Positions 1 to 9,073 are shown, numbered from the stretch's first letter. The stretch is 64,000 bases of DNA from Cytophagaceae bacterium (GCA_947450365.1 CANFVE010000003.1:1-64000); one strand, 5' to 3'. Notes: generated by a model from the letters alone, not told the origin. Program-made: numbers and translations.

Positions 1-92
1 CGTCTAAAGAAATTTTAAAATTTATTTCTGATTGTTTCATTTGTAAAGGCGTCTTTTCGATTCTAAGGTGTGTTTCAAAACCAAATAAATCG

Positions 93-100
93 TATTTTCG
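93..100 (+). promoter_or_regulatory. possible -7 element for cinA
   Basis: TATTTTCG differs in one base from the Bacteroidota -7 consensus TAnnTTTG and lies 20 nt before the cinA ATG. The same 8-mer is found before hppA. No TTG is seen at the expected upstream spacing, so this is only a candidate. Confidence 0.4.
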
Positions 101-102
101 TA

Positions 103-110
103 CAAAAGTA
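103..110 (-). promoter_or_regulatory. possible promoter for a leftward gene outside the window
   Basis: Read on the minus strand this is TACTTTTG, an exact match to TAnnTTTG. It would drive a gene starting left of base 1, divergent from cinA. The remaining ~100 bases to the window edge show no coding sequence that I can support. Confidence 0.35.
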
Positions 111-120
111 AGAAAACTTA

Positions 121-1371
121 ATGGTTCGAGCAGAAATTATTACGATTGGCGATGAGATTCTTTATGGCCAAATATTGGATACAAACACTCAATGGATTAG
201 CCTTGAGCTCGATAAATTAGGCATAAAAACCATTCGAAAGTCCTCTGTAGGTGATCAGGCCTCAGAAATAACACAGATTTTGGAAGAAGCGGCTACGCGA
301 GCCGATGTCGTATTTATCACAGGTGGTTTAGGTCCAACCAAAGATGATTTAACCAAAAAAGTTTTAGCTGATTATTTTCATTGTGGCCTAGAAATGCATG
401 CTGAGGCCTTGAGCGATGTCACCGAATTTTTTGCCAAACGCGGTAGAGAATTATCTGATATTAATCGGGATCAGGCATTGTTGCCTACAAAGGCACAATT
501 TGTTCCCAATAAACAAGGAACGGCCCCTTGTATGTGGTTTGAAGAAAAGGGAGTGGTTTGGGTTTCGATGCCAGGAGTACCTTTTGAGATGAAAGCGATT
601 ATGGAAACGGAGGTATTGCCACGTGTAATCAAGCATTTTAAAACACCAGTGATTTTTCATAAGGTTATTAAGACCGTTGGAATCGGCGAATCTTACCTTT
701 CTGATTTAATTCAGGACTGGGAATTATCTCTGCCCTCACATATTAAATTGGCTTATTTACCTTCATTAGGTATTGTAAAATTGCGTTTGACGGCTTTCGG
801 GGAGGATTTGTCGAGCTTATCTTCTGATGTGGAAATTGAGCTTGCACGGGTTATGCCTTTAATTTCGTCCTATGTATTTGGCTATGAAAAAGAGGAATTG
901 GCTGAGGTAGTGGGTCATTTACTTCGTAAGGCGAATGCTAGTTTGAGCGTAGCAGAAAGTTGTACCGGAGGTCATTTAGCTCATCAATTCACGCAAATTC
1001 CAGGAAGTTCGGATTATTTTAAAGGTGGGGTTGTTTCCTACGCGAATGAGGTTAAAATGAATCAATTAGGTGTTTCTGCTTCCATCCTATCGGAATTTGG
1101 GGCTGTGAGCGAACCCTGTATTACAGCCATGGCGGAAGGGGTGCGTAAGGTCTTAGGTACTAGCTATAGTCTAGCGACATCGGGCATTGCAGGGCCATCG
1201 GGTGGAACAGATGATAAACCCGTGGGAACTGTTTGGATAGCTCTTGCCCATCCGGATGGAGTGATCACTCGGAAATTGCAATTAGCAGGAACACGAATGC
1301 AAAATATTCACATGACTTCATTGGCGTCCCTTAATTTATTGAGACGATTTTTATTACATGATTTGAATTAA
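121..1371 (+). CDS. cinA: CinA family protein, nicotinamide-nucleotide amidase
   Basis: Full-length two-domain CinA, 416 aa. The N-terminal half is the MoCF-like/COG1058 domain, starting with the GDEILYGQILDTNT signature (about residues 11-24) and GGLGPTKDD. The C-terminal part (about 255-416) is the PncC-type domain with SVAESCTGGHLA, the serine region used to deamidate nicotinamide mononucleotide in pyridine-nucleotide salvage. Family knowledge also links CinA to ADP-ribose hydrolysis; older names call it competence-damage inducible. Expected in the cytoplasm. The start codon is the first ATG, and a candidate -7 box lies 20 nt upstream. The E2 gene begins one base after its stop, so the two are probably cotranscribed, although no functional link is evident. 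Confidence 0.93.
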   Translation: MVRAEIITIGDEILYGQILDTNTQWISLELDKLGIKTIRKSSVGDQASEITQILEEAATRADVVFITGGLGPTKDDLTKKVLADYFHCGLEMHAEALSDVTEFFAKRGRELSDINRDQALLPTKAQFVPNKQGTAPCMWFEEKGVVWVSMPGVPFEMKAIMETEVLPRVIKHFKTPVIFHKVIKTVGIGESYLSDLIQDWELSLPSHIKLAYLPSLGIVKLRLTAFGEDLSSLSSDVEIELARVMPLISSYVFGYEKEELAEVVGHLLRKANASLSVAESCTGGHLAHQFTQIPGSSDYFKGGVVSYANEVKMNQLGVSASILSEFGAVSEPCITAMAEGVRKVLGTSYSLATSGIAGPSGGTDDKPVGTVWIALAHPDGVITRKLQLAGTRMQNIHMTSLASLNLLRRFLLHDLN

Positions 1372-1372
1372 T

Positions 1373-2641
1373 ATGGCAATCACAGAAATCATCATGCCTA
1401 AGATGGGCGAAAGTATCATGGAAGCGACGGTATTGAACTGGTTAAAACAGCCAGGAGAATACGTGGAAGCTGATGAATTTATTTTGGAGGTTGCCACAGA
1501 TAAGATTGACACGGAGGTTCCTTCCCCAGTAGCAGGTTATTTAAAGGAGATCATTATTCCTGTTGGTGAAATCGCGACAATCGGTAAACCTATTTGTTTA
1601 ATTGACGCCAGTGGAAATTCCTTGGTTGCTGAAAAAAGTCCTTTTTCAAGTGAAGAAGTGTTTCATCCTGAAACGGATTTAGGCGCATTAACGGATTTAA
1701 GTTTAGGGAATTTTGATACTGTGCATGAAAAGGCAAATCCATGGATTTCTCCATTGATAAAGCAAATCTGCTTGCAGGAAAAGGTATCCCAACGTGAGCT
1801 TAGTGAGATACCTGGTTCTGGTTTAGATAATCGGGTTACTAAAAAAGACGTGATGAACTACATCGCTGTTCGAAATGCGAAACGCGTTATCTCGTCAGGA
1901 ACCTTAAGTCAAGGTACTGGCTTACGCTTACCCGGCGACGAGGTTATCGAAATGGATCGGATGCGGAAGATGATATCAGAACGTATGGTGGATTCAAAAC
2001 GCATCGCACCTCATGTGACATCTTTTTTAGAAGCTGATATGACCAATATGGTGAACTGGCGTGAAAAAATCAAGAAGTCATTTCAAGAAAAATACAAGGA
2101 ACCGATTACGTATACGCCTTTGCTTTTTTTGGCCACCGCGAAAGCTTTGCAGGATTTTCCAGGGATGAATATTTCAGTCGAAGGGAATTTTATCGTTCAG
2201 CATGCACAAATTAATATAGGCATGGCGGTTGCCTTACCTAATGGTAATTTGATAGTGCCCGTCATTCATGAAGTGGATAAGTTAACCCTAGTCGAATTAA
2301 CCCAAAAAGTAAATGATTTATCTAATCGCGCACGTTTAAATAAATTAAAACCTGCTGATTTAGAGGGCGGTACGTTTAGTATTAGTAACATAGGATCTTT
2401 TGGGAATTTAATGGGAACACCGATTATCGTTCAGCCGCAGGTGGGTATTCTTGCCTTCGGTCTCATTGAGAAAAAACCGTCGGTCGTTTCAGGACCTGAA
2501 GGAGATACGATTCAGGTACGTCAAAAAATGTTTATTTCACATTCCTACGATCATCGGGTCATCGATGGATCCATGGGTGGAGGATTTCTAAAACGAGTGT
2601 CTGACTATTTGGAGAAATTCAAATTAGAAGAGGAATTATAA
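1373..2641 (+). CDS. 2-oxoacid dehydrogenase complex E2 subunit (lipoamide acyltransferase)
   Basis: 422 aa with the standard E2 layout. There is one lipoyl domain (about 1-78) with the lipoylation lysine K44 in EVATDKIDTE, then a linker. A peripheral subunit-binding domain (about 123-165) begins ISPLIKQICLQ. The catalytic acyltransferase core (about 190-420) ends with HSYDHRVIDGSMGG, the HxxxDG active site. It transfers an acyl group from the lipoyl arm to CoA in a cytoplasmic multienzyme complex. Specificity (pyruvate, 2-oxoglutarate or branched-chain oxoacids) cannot be decided from this sequence; a single lipoyl domain and the core wording fit the branched-chain or generic Bacteroidota E2. 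No E1 or E3 gene is nearby. It starts one base after the cinA stop. Confidence 0.9.
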   Translation: MAITEIIMPKMGESIMEATVLNWLKQPGEYVEADEFILEVATDKIDTEVPSPVAGYLKEIIIPVGEIATIGKPICLIDASGNSLVAEKSPFSSEEVFHPETDLGALTDLSLGNFDTVHEKANPWISPLIKQICLQEKVSQRELSEIPGSGLDNRVTKKDVMNYIAVRNAKRVISSGTLSQGTGLRLPGDEVIEMDRMRKMISERMVDSKRIAPHVTSFLEADMTNMVNWREKIKKSFQEKYKEPITYTPLLFLATAKALQDFPGMNISVEGNFIVQHAQINIGMAVALPNGNLIVPVIHEVDKLTLVELTQKVNDLSNRARLNKLKPADLEGGTFSISNIGSFGNLMGTPIIVQPQVGILAFGLIEKKPSVVSGPEGDTIQVRQKMFISHSYDHRVIDGSMGGGFLKRVSDYLEKFKLEEEL

Positions 2642-2732
2642 AGGAATTTATGAAATGGATTTAGGATCTTTAAACTAAGTTCAACAATCATTATTGAAAA
2701 AAAGTATTGTCATTTTTTTTATGTTGGCAAAT

Positions 2733-3494
2733 TTAAAATTTAGCGTCTGCGGGCTTGATGTTCGGACGGATAATTTTAAGCCATGTCAATAATTTCACCA
2801 TGGGGTAAGTCGGGTCGAATTCGAACCATTTGGTAGCGAAATTAACGCGATTAGGCAATTTATGGTGATTATTTTGAAATAGCTCACCCATCATGAGGAC
2901 ATCAAAAACCAATGAATTTTTAGAATGATCATGATTGTCATAATTTTGATAACCATATTTATGTCCTGACCAATTCACAATCGCCCCGTGGACAGGCCCC
3001 ATTAAAAAATGCACAGGTAATAAAAAGAAAAATGCCCAATGCATATCAAAATAAACGAAGGCGACGATGTAAAAGGAAGCATAGGCAACACCCCAACCGA
3101 TGCGTGAAATCCAAGAATCTCCTATTTTTTCGATGGTTTTAGAAACTGGATAATCATGCTCAAAACGTTCTTCAACCTTCGTTTTCCGATTTAAAACCGC
3201 ATTGTAAATATCTTTTGTTTTCCACATCATCGTAAAGACATTGCTTGAAAACATAGGCGAATGGGGATCTTTCTTCGTATCCGAGAATGCATGGTGCATC
3301 CGATGTAATATCGCATAGGCCCGAGGGCTTAAAAAACTGGATCCTTGAGATAAATAGGTTAAAAAGTAGAAAAATTTCTCCCAAAATTTATTCATTAAAA
3401 ACATCTTGTGCGCTGAATACCGGTGCAGGAAAAATGTTTGACTAAATAGAGAAACGTACCAATGAATAATGAATGCGGGAAGAACTAATTGCAT
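2733..3494 (-). CDS. acyl-lipid/acyl-CoA desaturase, membrane di-iron type
   Basis: 253 aa membrane-bound fatty acid desaturase. Three histidine boxes are visible: HRYSAH, HRMHHAFSD and a late NNHHKLPN. Hydrophobic segments between them fit the usual four-helix topology. Family role: O2-dependent introduction of a cis double bond (delta-9 type by resemblance) into acyl-CoA or membrane lipid acyl chains, which sets membrane fluidity. The open frame could begin 15 codons earlier, but an exact -7 box (TATATTTG on the minus strand) lies inside that extension, so I use the ATG giving MQLVLPAF. It has its own promoter, so it is probably not driven only from the glnN run upstream. The regiospecificity is not proven. 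Confidence 0.85.
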   Translation of the reverse strand: MQLVLPAFIIHWYVSLFSQTFFLHRYSAHKMFLMNKFWEKFFYFLTYLSQGSSFLSPRAYAILHRMHHAFSDTKKDPHSPMFSSNVFTMMWKTKDIYNAVLNRKTKVEERFEHDYPVSKTIEKIGDSWISRIGWGVAYASFYIVAFVYFDMHWAFFFLLPVHFLMGPVHGAIVNWSGHKYGYQNYDNHDHSKNSLVFDVLMMGELFQNNHHKLPNRVNFATKWFEFDPTYPMVKLLTWLKIIRPNIKPADAKF

Positions 3495-3516
3495 ATTGAT
3501 TTTTTTATTTAAAGAA

Positions 3517-3524
3517 CAAATATA
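3517..3524 (-). promoter_or_regulatory. -7 promoter element for the desaturase
   Basis: Minus-strand TATATTTG exactly matches TAnnTTTG and ends 22 nt before the chosen desaturase start. It decides that start: the longer open frame would be translated through its own promoter. No clear -33 TTG. Confidence 0.6.
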
Positions 3525-3565
3525 CATAGCTTCGTGCATATTCTCACATTGATTTTTATCATAAA

Positions 3566-4216
3566 TTAGGGGTGCATAAATGCGTATTGAAGGATATTAG
3601 CACCCATTTTTAGGGCTAATTCTCTTTTTTCTTGGGGATCATTGTACGTTTCAGGATCCTCCCATCCATTCCCTAAATCCGTTTCGTAGGAATAGAAGCA
3701 CAGAAGCCGACCTTTGTATATCAATCCAAATCCTTGCGCAGGCTTTCCATCGTGTTCATGTATTTTGGGTAATCCAGCCGAAAAATCAAATTTTTGATGA
3801 TAAATCGGATGACTAAAGGGAAGTTCGACAAAGCTTAGTTCAGGAAAAACCTTTTTCATTTCCCTTCGAATCGATACATCTAAGCCATAATTATCATCGA
3901 TATGCAAAAATCCTCCACCGATTAAATAGGTCCTAAGATTTTGGATTTCATCGTTTGTAAAACTTACATTACCATGACCTGTGAGGTAAATGAATGGATA
4001 GCGGAATAGACTCGTGCTTGCAAGTTCAACCGTTTCAGGCGTCAGTGAGATTCCCAACTTAATTATTTGATTCGAAAATGCAATCAGATTGGGCAAAGAG
4101 GTTTTATTGGCGTACCAATCTCCCCCACCTTGGTATTTGACTTTGGCAATTTTTACTTGGCCCCAAAGGGTAAAGCCTGCCAAAAGAAATACCCAAAAAC
4201 TAAGCTTGAATTTCAT
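3566..4216 (-). CDS. DUF4159 domain secreted protein
   Basis: 216 aa from the chosen start. An N-terminal signal peptide (MKFKLSFWVFLLAGFTLWGQ) is followed by the DUF4159 domain: KVKYQGGGDWYANKTSLPNL, then FIYLTGHGNVSF, a GGGFLHIDDNYG segment and FSHPIYHQ. The fold is related to type I glutamine-amidotransferase-like domains, but the function is unknown. Predicted to be exported to the periplasm. Two upstream in-frame ATGs exist; the chosen one begins the hydrophobic signal sequence directly. Its start overlaps the end of rsmE by 17 nt, so translation is probably coupled to rsmE. Confidence 0.8.
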   Translation of the reverse strand: MKFKLSFWVFLLAGFTLWGQVKIAKVKYQGGGDWYANKTSLPNLIAFSNQIIKLGISLTPETVELASTSLFRYPFIYLTGHGNVSFTNDEIQNLRTYLIGGGFLHIDDNYGLDVSIRREMKKVFPELSFVELPFSHPIYHQKFDFSAGLPKIHEHDGKPAQGFGLIYKGRLLCFYSYETDLGNGWEDPETYNDPQEKRELALKMGANILQYAFMHP

Positions 4217-4925
4217 GAAGTACATGTATGGCATGAGTGATGGCGATTCCAGCCGTTTCCGTACGTAAGATCGATTTCCCTAAACTAAATGGAAGCCAAT
4301 CCTGGGCGATGAGTTGATTGCTTTCCTCCGAAGAAAAATCTCCTTCAGGCCCGACGAGCACATGGTATTCTTCTCCCAATTTGACCAATTTTCCTAAAAC
4401 TGGATCTGCTGGTTCTGCAATGTGTGCAAACATGTATTGACTACCTGTTAGCTTTACCTGATTTTTTTTCATGATATCCGTCAGCGATGAAATCTCATGA
4501 AATTGAGGTAAAAATAAATTTTTCGATTGTTTTAGTGCGGCAATGGCTGTTTTTTCTAGCCGCTGCAATTTAATTTCTTTCCGTTCAGAATATCGACTAT
4601 GAAAAAAATGAATGGAATGAATCCCGAATTCCGTGCATTTCTCCACCATCCACTCCATGCGTTCCATTTGTTTGGTAGGGGCAAGATATAGATGAATTTG
4701 AAAAGGTGGTTTCTCGGTTTGATGGATGAGTTGAACCTGATCGAATTGCGTTTTTTTAGCATCTACTTGGGTAATCTTTGCCTCAAATTTCTTTCCCTTT
4801 CCATCCAATAGATGGATCAAATCGCCCGCTTTCACCCGTAGCACCCGAGTCGCATGAAAAGAATCCTCTTCGCGCAAATACGATTGCTGAAGGGGATTCG
4901 GTTCAAAAAAAACATATATACTCAT
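4200..4925 (-). CDS. rsmE: 16S rRNA (uracil(1498)-N(3))-methyltransferase
   Basis: 241 aa, normal family length. The N-terminal PUA-like part contains HATRVLRVKAGD. The C-terminal SPOUT methyltransferase domain shows the family signatures EKCTEFGI, LVGPEGDFS and the trefoil-knot motif LGKSILRTETAGI. It methylates U1498 of 16S rRNA in the assembled 30S subunit using S-adenosylmethionine. It sits 3 nt after the acidic-protein gene and overlaps the DUF4159 gene, in a minus-strand run led by glnN. Confidence 0.95.
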   Translation of the reverse strand: MSIYVFFEPNPLQQSYLREEDSFHATRVLRVKAGDLIHLLDGKGKKFEAKITQVDAKKTQFDQVQLIHQTEKPPFQIHLYLAPTKQMERMEWMVEKCTEFGIHSIHFFHSRYSERKEIKLQRLEKTAIAALKQSKNLFLPQFHEISSLTDIMKKNQVKLTGSQYMFAHIAEPADPVLGKLVKLGEEYHVLVGPEGDFSSEESNQLIAQDWLPFSLGKSILRTETAGIAITHAIHVLHEIQA

Positions 4926-4928
4926 GAA

Positions 4929-5495
4929 TTATTCTTCGTCGTCGTCGTCAGATCTAAATGAATATAAGGAAGGATCTAACGTTAATTGATTTGTATTGAA
5001 ATCAGTAATGAATTGTTCAATTATACCATCCTCTAAGGCTTCCACGTACAAAGCTGCTTCTAAGCCAATTCCGTATTCAAAGTTTTCATCTATTTCGATG
5101 TATTCACTTACTTTGATTTCCTCGCTTTCTTCAATCTCCTCAATGATTTCCAAAACCATCATTTCTACCTCCTCATCCAATGCTTCATTTGCCTGATAGG
5201 TTTCATCCCGATTTTCCAAGGGAACATATAAAGGAAATTGCTCAATGGCCTCTCTTTCCGCTTCCTCATAGAGGGTACTTGCATAATGCAATTGCAAGGT
5301 GCAAATAATCGCATCGTAAATAACCTCTTGTTTATTGAATTGGCCTACAAATTGAATATGAGCCATTTCCTTATCGTTGCCCGTCGGAATATCCTCATCA
5401 TCGATATGAATAAATGACTTATTTTCTTGGGCGCACAATTGTTTTAATCGGGCAATTTCTTCCGGTAAATAGCCGGGATTTGTTTCTTTCGTCAT
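4929..5495 (-). CDS. highly acidic protein of unknown function
   Basis: 188 aa; I do not recognise a named family. The middle holds long runs of Glu and Asp (EEVEMMVLEIIEEIEESEEI) and the C-terminus ends in a DDDDEE tail, so the protein is strongly acidic. There is no signal peptide and no membrane segment. It lies 19 nt after glnN and 3 nt before rsmE on the same strand, and is therefore probably translated from the same message. The acidic make-up could fit an RNA- or ribosome-mimicking partner or a protein-binding adaptor, but nothing here proves this. Confidence 0.75.
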   Translation of the reverse strand: MTKETNPGYLPEEIARLKQLCAQENKSFIHIDDEDIPTGNDKEMAHIQFVGQFNKQEVIYDAIICTLQLHYASTLYEEAEREAIEQFPLYVPLENRDETYQANEALDEEVEMMVLEIIEEIEESEEIKVSEYIEIDENFEYGIGLEAALYVEALEDGIIEQFITDFNTNQLTLDPSLYSFRSDDDDEE

Positions 5496-5514
5496 TCTGT
5501 CTAAGCTTGTGACC

Positions 5515-7722
5515 TTATTTAATCAATAAAATTTCGCGGTATTTCGGCAATGGCCATTCATCGTCATCTACGATTAGCTCTAGTTTGTCAACGGCATAGC
5601 GTATTTCCTCAAAAAATCCCTTCACTTTCGTGCTATACATCGTCGCTTTATCGCCCAAATCATCAATATTATTTGCTTCCTTACGCGCCTCAGTCATTTC
5701 GTTTTGCAAACGCACAATCGTCGAAGTATACTCGGATATTTTTTTAATCATTTCGATGGTCGGAGCAAAAAATTGGGAATCGATTCCGATTTCCTTCTGG
5801 CCTTTGACATTCTCAACTAATTGCGTTTGGTATTTCAACGAAGTCGATACAATGTGATTAATCGCCATATCTCCAATCACGCGCGATTCGATTTGAATCT
5901 TCTTGACATAATTTTCTAATTCAATCTCATGACGCGCATGCATCTCCTCTTTGGAATAAATGCCATATTTAGTAAATAATTCAATCGATTCCGCCCGACC
6001 ATACACCGCTAAGGCCTCTGGAGTTGTTTTTAAGTTCGATAAACCTCTTTTTTCAGCTTCTTGCACCCATTCTTCCGAATATCCATTTCCCTCAAAGCGA
6101 ATCTTTTTGGAATCCTTCACATAGGATTTTAACACCTCCATGATCGCTAATTCCTTCTTAACGCCTTTTTCTAAAATAGTTTCAACATCCTTGCGGAATT
6201 TGATCAACTGATCAGCAACGATCGTATTCAAAACCGTCATAGGCGCCGCTGAGTTGGCCGATGATCCTACCGCCCGGAATTCAAACTTATTTCCTGTAAA
6301 GGCAAAGGGAGATGTGCGATTCCGGTCCGTGTTATCTAAAATTAAGGAGGGAATTTTATTAATTCCTAATTTCAAATAGACATTGTCTCCTTTTTCTAAC
6401 TGGATTTCATCCAATTCACTCATGTTTTCTAAATCATCCAATACCTGACTCATTGTCGAACCCAAAAAGGCTGATACAATGGCTGGCGGGGCTTCATTCG
6501 CACCTAGGCGATGTTCGTTGCCTGCCGAGGCAATTGACGCACGCAATAAATCCGCACGGTCATTCACCGCCTTAATGACATTGACGAAAAAGGAAAGAAA
6601 GCGAAGGTTTTCCTTTGGTTTGGACGAAGGAGCTAATAAATTAATTCCAGAATCTGTGGCCAAGGCCCAGTTATTATGCTTGCCAGATCCGTTAATTCCT
6701 GCAAAAGGTTTTTCATGGAAAAGGACTTTCAATTTATGTTTGGAGGCCACTTTGGACATTAAATCCATTAATAAAGCATTGTGATCACAGGCTAAATTTG
6801 CTTCCTCGAATGTGGGTGCTACTTCAAATTGTGCCGGAGCTACTTCATTATGCCGAGTACGAACGGGCATTCCTAATTTTAAGGCTTCTATTTCAAAATC
6901 GACCATGAATGAATTGACCCGAGTCGGAATGGATCCAAAATAATGATCTTCTAATTGTTGGCCCTTGGCCGGCGCATGTCCAAAAACTGTTCTACCTGCC
7001 ATGACCAAGTCAGGTCTGGCATTAAACAAGGCTTCGTCGACCAAGAAATATTCTTGTTCAATCCCCACAGTCGGAATTACCTTATTGACATCCCGGTTAA
7101 AAAATTCTTTGATCACAGCCGTGGCAGCTTTGTCAATGAGCTCAATGGATTTTAGCAAAGGTGTTTTATAATCCAATGCCTCACCCGTGTAGGATACAAA
7201 TACCGATGGAATACATAAAGTAGCCGTTCCTGCCGCATTTTCCATGATAAATGCTGGGGAAGATGGATCCCAACCGGTATATCCACGTGCCTCAAAAGTA
7301 GATCGGATACCTCCGTTGGGAAATGAGGAAGCGTCAGGTTCCTGTTGGACTAAAGCCGAACCCTTAAATTTCTCCACGGCCTTTCCTGATTTGATATCGA
7401 TGTCAAAAAAGGAATCATGTTTTTCAGCCGTAGTTCCCGTTAAAGGTTGAAACCAGTGCGTGTAGTGGGTTGCTCCTTTTGAAATGGCCCAAGATTTCAT
7501 CGCGGCAGCTACTTCATCAGCAGCATCTCGATCGATTTTAGAACCTGTTTGAATCGCTGTATTAATTTTCAAATAAGCCTCCGGGGACAAAAGTGATCTC
7601 ATTTCTTCATCACTAAACGTCATATTGCCATAATAATCAGTCACTTTTTCACTAGGTAATTTCACCTGTGCCGTTGTGCGCTGTTGTGCTAATTCTAATG
7701 CTTTAAATCGAGTAATAGCCAT
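5515..7722 (-). CDS. glnN: glutamine synthetase type III
   Basis: 735 aa, the long GSIII class typical of Bacteroidota and cyanobacteria and much longer than GSI or GSII. Visible features: the N-terminal GSIII-specific region (PSEKVTDYYGNMTF), GIRSTFEARGYTGWD, the metal-binding VGIEQEYFLVDEALF, GINGSGKHNNWALAT and NRTSPFAFTGNKFEFRAVGSS. It joins ammonium to glutamate with ATP in the cytoplasm; the family forms dodecamers. It stands back to back with the GSII gene across a 245-base spacer. It is first in the run glnN-acidic protein-rsmE-DUF4159. Confidence 0.96.
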   Translation of the reverse strand: MAITRFKALELAQQRTTAQVKLPSEKVTDYYGNMTFSDEEMRSLLSPEAYLKINTAIQTGSKIDRDAADEVAAAMKSWAISKGATHYTHWFQPLTGTTAEKHDSFFDIDIKSGKAVEKFKGSALVQQEPDASSFPNGGIRSTFEARGYTGWDPSSPAFIMENAAGTATLCIPSVFVSYTGEALDYKTPLLKSIELIDKAATAVIKEFFNRDVNKVIPTVGIEQEYFLVDEALFNARPDLVMAGRTVFGHAPAKGQQLEDHYFGSIPTRVNSFMVDFEIEALKLGMPVRTRHNEVAPAQFEVAPTFEEANLACDHNALLMDLMSKVASKHKLKVLFHEKPFAGINGSGKHNNWALATDSGINLLAPSSKPKENLRFLSFFVNVIKAVNDRADLLRASIASAGNEHRLGANEAPPAIVSAFLGSTMSQVLDDLENMSELDEIQLEKGDNVYLKLGINKIPSLILDNTDRNRTSPFAFTGNKFEFRAVGSSANSAAPMTVLNTIVADQLIKFRKDVETILEKGVKKELAIMEVLKSYVKDSKKIRFEGNGYSEEWVQEAEKRGLSNLKTTPEALAVYGRAESIELFTKYGIYSKEEMHARHEIELENYVKKIQIESRVIGDMAINHIVSTSLKYQTQLVENVKGQKEIGIDSQFFAPTIEMIKKISEYTSTIVRLQNEMTEARKEANNIDDLGDKATMYSTKVKGFFEEIRYAVDKLELIVDDDEWPLPKYREILLIK

Positions 7723-7885
7723 GTTTAAAAGGATAAATGAACGAATAAGTAAAAATAACGATTTTCGAGCGGATTAAAAATTGCATTAATCTAATTTTAA
7801 TTTCGATTTTTCAATATTTTCAAAGATTTTTTGTGAAAATTCCAAAATAGAGGTTTGATTTTTGCGAATTTTGGCCGAGAAATTA

Positions 7886-7915
7886 TTGTTTTTTTAAAAA
7901 AGTGGTTTATTTTTG
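7886..7915 (+). promoter_or_regulatory. promoter of the GSII gene (TTG-N19-TATTTTTG)
   Basis: A -33 TTG (7886-7888), a 19-nt spacer and a perfect -7 TATTTTTG (7908-7915) give the full Bacteroidota primary sigma consensus. The ATG is 52 nt further on. The rest of the 245-base divergent spacer (7723-7967) is A/T rich; I found no equally good promoter for glnN and no clear operator repeat. Confidence 0.75.
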
Positions 7916-7967
7916 CTATACAAATCACAGAAAAAGTATTTTTATCACATAACCTAGTTGAAATATC

Positions 7968-8981
7968 ATGGCAAAATCAAAATTGGAGTACATTTGGTTA
8001 GATGGTTATAAGCCTACCCAAAGTTTACGTTCTAAGACGAAAATCGAGAATAATTTTAGTGGAAAATTAGAGGACCTTGATATGTGGTCTTTTGATGGTT
8101 CATCTACTCAACAGGCAGAAGGCGGTTCATCCGATTGTTTATTGAAGCCTGTCTATGTTTGTCCAGATCCTGCTCGTAAAAATGGTTATTTGGTTATGTG
8201 TGAGGTGTTGAACGCGGATGGTACGCCACATGAAACGAATGGTCGTGCAACAATCGATGACGATGACAATGATTTTTGGTTTGGTTTTGAGCAAGAATAT
8301 TTCCTTTGGGATCCAGAAACAAATAAGCCTTTAGGATTTCCAGCAAACGGGTATCCAGGCCCACAGGGTCCTTACTATTGTTCAGTAGGTGCTAAAAATG
8401 CATTTGGACGTGAGATTATTGAAGAGCATATGGACTTGTGTATTGATGCCGGTTTAAATATCGAAGGTATCAATGCGGAGGTTGCTGCGGGTCAGTGGGA
8501 ATTTCAAATGTTTGCCAAGGGTGCTAAACAAGCGGGTGATGAAATCTGGTTGGGTCGCTACATGCTAGAGCGTTTAGGTGAAAAATATGGTGTTGCTGTG
8601 AATTGGCATTGCAAGCCTTTGGGAGAGTTAGATTGGAATGGTTCAGGAATGCATGCCAACTTCTCAAATACTGCTCTACGTACAGCAGGAAACAAAGAAG
8701 TGTATGACAAAATTTGTCAATCATTTGCTCCATTCGTGAAAGAACATATCGAGGTATATGGGGCTGATAATCATTTACGTTTGACAGGTAAGCACGAAAC
8801 AGCTTCGATACATGATTTTTCATACGGAATCTCAGATCGGGGTGCTTCGATTCGTATCCCAATTGCTGCGGTTGAAAAAGGATGGAAAGGTTGGTTAGAA
8901 GATCGTCGTCCAAATTCAGCGGCTGATCCATATAAAGTAGCTGCTCGTATCATCAAAACTGTGAAAACGGCTAAGCTTTAA
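7968..8981 (+). CDS. glutamine synthetase type II (eukaryotic-like)
   Basis: 337 aa, GSII size. The beta-Grasp part has LEYIWLDGY and WSFDGSST. The catalytic domain has FGFEQEYFLWD, GYPGPQGPYYCSVG, GINAEVAAGQWEFQ, NGSGMHANFS and DRGASIRIP, all close to plant and animal GSII rather than bacterial GSI. GSII lacks the GSI adenylylation loop. Reaction: ATP-dependent glutamine formation in the cytoplasm. It has its own strong promoter and ends in an intrinsic terminator, so it is a single-gene unit. Having GSII next to GSIII suggests two enzymes used under different nitrogen or energy states (inference). Confidence 0.95.
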   Translation: MAKSKLEYIWLDGYKPTQSLRSKTKIENNFSGKLEDLDMWSFDGSSTQQAEGGSSDCLLKPVYVCPDPARKNGYLVMCEVLNADGTPHETNGRATIDDDDNDFWFGFEQEYFLWDPETNKPLGFPANGYPGPQGPYYCSVGAKNAFGREIIEEHMDLCIDAGLNIEGINAEVAAGQWEFQMFAKGAKQAGDEIWLGRYMLERLGEKYGVAVNWHCKPLGELDWNGSGMHANFSNTALRTAGNKEVYDKICQSFAPFVKEHIEVYGADNHLRLTGKHETASIHDFSYGISDRGASIRIPIAAVEKGWKGWLEDRRPNSAADPYKVAARIIKTVKTAKL

Positions 8982-9015
8982 TATTTTAATCTTGCATTTA
9001 TATACTTTTATGATC

Positions 9016-9043
9016 AAAAATGGCGGGTTTTCCCGCCATTTTT
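9016..9043 (+). terminator. intrinsic terminator after the GSII gene
   Basis: Perfect stem TGGCGGG / CCCGCCA with a TTTT loop, flanked by an A run on the left and a T run on the right. It lies 35 nt after the GSII stop and before the mtaB promoter. Confidence 0.9.
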
Positions 9044-9047
9044 GTTT

Positions 9048-9055
9048 TACCTTTG
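9048..9055 (+). promoter_or_regulatory. -7 promoter element for mtaB
   Basis: TACCTTTG matches TAnnTTTG and lies between the GSII terminator and the mtaB ATG, 18 nt before it. A GAGAGGA ribosome-binding sequence sits directly before that ATG, unusual for this genome. Confidence 0.6.
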
Positions 9056-9073
9056 TGCTCATATTTGAGAGGA

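Noticed and set aside
4996-5196. Serine-rich 66-codon plus-strand frame
   Set aside because: It is the antisense reading of the Glu/Asp-rich repeats of the acidic protein gene.
7903-7916. Sigma-54-like TGG...TTGC before the GSII gene, tempting because of its nitrogen role
   Set aside because: There are 9 bases between the GG and GC doublets; sigma-54 needs 10. The same bases form a perfect TTG-N19-TATTTTTG primary promoter.
9020-9073. 18-codon N-terminal extension of MtaB
   Set aside because: It would start inside the GSII terminator stem and upstream of the mtaB -7 box; the family begins at the downstream ATG.
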